Shown here in pieces: positions 6,618 through 6,937 of a stretch of DNA of 6,937 nucleotides. How positions within the stretch are numbered: position 1 is the first letter of the stretch; every line of letters starts with the position of its first letter. This DNA comes from UBA1425 sp045537495 (GTDB lineage: Bacteria; Bacillota; Clostridia; Oscillospirales; Acutalibacteraceae), in contig JAZSPN010000139.1 in assembly GCA_045537495.1 (NCBI GenBank), positions 1 to 6,937 on the forward strand. Direction: 5' to 3'. The notes beneath the pieces are model-generated. The model had not been told where the DNA came from. It saw only the letters and a list, made by a program, of their open reading frames with translations, and searched no databases. The position numbers were made by a program, and so were the translations under genes.

Positions 6618-6646
6618 ATTATATCTGCTGTTCAATTCAAAGTCAA
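6618..6646 (-). promoter_or_regulatory. Sigma-A promoter of the dockerin protein gene
   Basis: On the minus strand, -35 TTGACT (6641-6646) and -10 TATAAT (6618-6623) are 17 bp apart, one base from full consensus. Initiation is expected near 6611, giving a leader of about 98 nt. The heptamer CTGTTCA (plus strand) lies inside the spacer at 6628-6634 and again at 6668-6674, exactly 40 bp away, and a palindrome AACAGACTGTT (6662-6672) lies just upstream, so a regulator site is possible. Confidence 0.9.
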
Positions 6647-6731
6647 CAACTTTTTGCCGTTAACAGACTGTTCATAACGTAAAAAAATGATCTGCATATT
6701 TGTATAAAAATGACAATAAGAAGGTGATCAC

Positions 6732-6765
6732 GTGTAAATTATGCGTTTAAAGCATGAATATACAC
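6732..6765. repeat. 34-nt imperfect inverted repeat
   Basis: The left arm GTGTA-A-ATT-ATGC pairs with the right arm GCAT-G-AAT-A-TACAC around the 7-base loop GTTTAAA: 12 paired bases with one A-A mismatch and one bulged G. Neither strand shows a U tract after it, so it is not a normal terminator. It lies about 85 bp upstream of the promoter of the dockerin gene and just outside the repeat element that begins near 6775. It could be a regulator site, part of a mobile repeat, or a folded RNA. Confidence 0.45.
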
Positions 6766-6774
6766 TTCAAAACG

Positions 6775-6887
6775 CAATCCCTCAGTCATTTTTTGTCAAA
6801 ATATCGCTCCGTTAACGGGGCACCGTGAATCTGTGCGTGTTTCGGTGTAAGGGGGCGGCGGCAAACGAAGTTTTGACGGAGGGGTTG
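6775..6887. repeat. Short MITE-like repeat with imperfect terminal inverted repeats
   Basis: CAATCCCTCAGTCA (6775-6788) and the reverse complement of TGACGGAGGGGTTG (6874-6887) match at 12 of 14 bases, enclosing about 113 bp. The inside holds a 10-bp palindrome CCGTTAACGG (6809-6818) and a CACCG/CGGTG stem (6821-6846), and has no gene. This is the build of a small non-autonomous repeat. The left end contains TTTTTTGTCA (6789-6798) flanked by GTCA copies, which the next copy at 6921 lacks. I recall similar CCCTCAGTCA repeats in gut Clostridia genomes, but could not check this. No clear target duplication is visible. Confidence 0.6.
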
Positions 6888-6920
6888 TGGCAAAAAATTG
6901 GTTTTATATTAATTCTAAAA

Positions 6921-6937
6921 GCAATCCCTCAGTCAAA
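6921..6937. repeat. Second copy of the repeat's left end, cut by the window edge
   Basis: GCAATCCCTCAGTCA (6921-6935) is identical over 15 bases to 6774-6788 and in the same direction, then reads AA at the window end. It starts 34 nt after the first element ends. It is probably the left end of another copy whose rest lies outside the window. Confidence 0.65.

Noticed and set aside
6741..6815. Plus-strand 24-codon frame starting at the ATG in the inverted repeat
   Set aside because: Most of it reads through the repeat element, the AAGG site is 16 nt from the ATG, too far for good initiation, and the peptide is unrecognised. Short frames inside such repeats are common by chance.

Overview
The window looks like chromosomal DNA from a low-to-mid GC Gram-positive anaerobe, most likely a gut Clostridia of the Ruminococcaceae/Oscillospiraceae type. 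The grounds are strong GGAGG-type ribosome binding sites, sigma-A promoters with 17-bp spacers, Gram-positive style signal peptides, a large secreted protein with FIVAR-like modules and a C-terminal type I dockerin, and a short inverted-repeat element carrying the motif CCCTCAGTCA, which I recall (unverified) as common in this group. Family-level placement is inference from style, not from a marker gene.

All three well-supported genes are on the minus strand, so transcription runs right to left. From the right: 6888-6937 and 6775-6887 hold two same-direction copies of a short repeat, the second cut by the window edge. Next come a 34-nt imperfect inverted repeat (6732-6765), a small palindrome (6662-6672), a near-consensus promoter (6618-6646) and a leader of about 98 nt with a terminator-like hairpin (6565-6595). 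The leader opens a 1106-aa secreted dockerin protein (3192-6512), which ends at a clear intrinsic terminator (3144-3175). A 208-bp stretch (2936-3143) follows, with no convincing gene, only a weak 22-codon reading frame and possible gene debris. Then come a 524-aa class B penicillin-binding protein (1361-2935) and, after a 60-bp gap containing its own perfect-spacing promoter, a 398-aa secreted beta-helix-like protein (104-1300) that ends at a second clear terminator (62-90). A plus-strand terminator-like hairpin at 7-40 suggests a convergent gene to the left of the window.

Functionally, all three products work outside the membrane. The dockerin protein may be held in a cohesin-based surface complex, the penicillin-binding protein cross-links peptidoglycan, and the beta-helix-like protein may bind carbohydrate or sit at the surface through a hydrophobic C-terminal tail. 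No terminator separates the penicillin-binding protein gene from the beta-helix gene, so the two may share a transcript in addition to the internal promoter. The dockerin gene is a separate unit. I see no phage, CRISPR, tRNA or rRNA sequence. The least explained parts are residues 31-800 of the dockerin protein, the variant KTG box of the penicillin-binding protein and the repeat element at the right edge.
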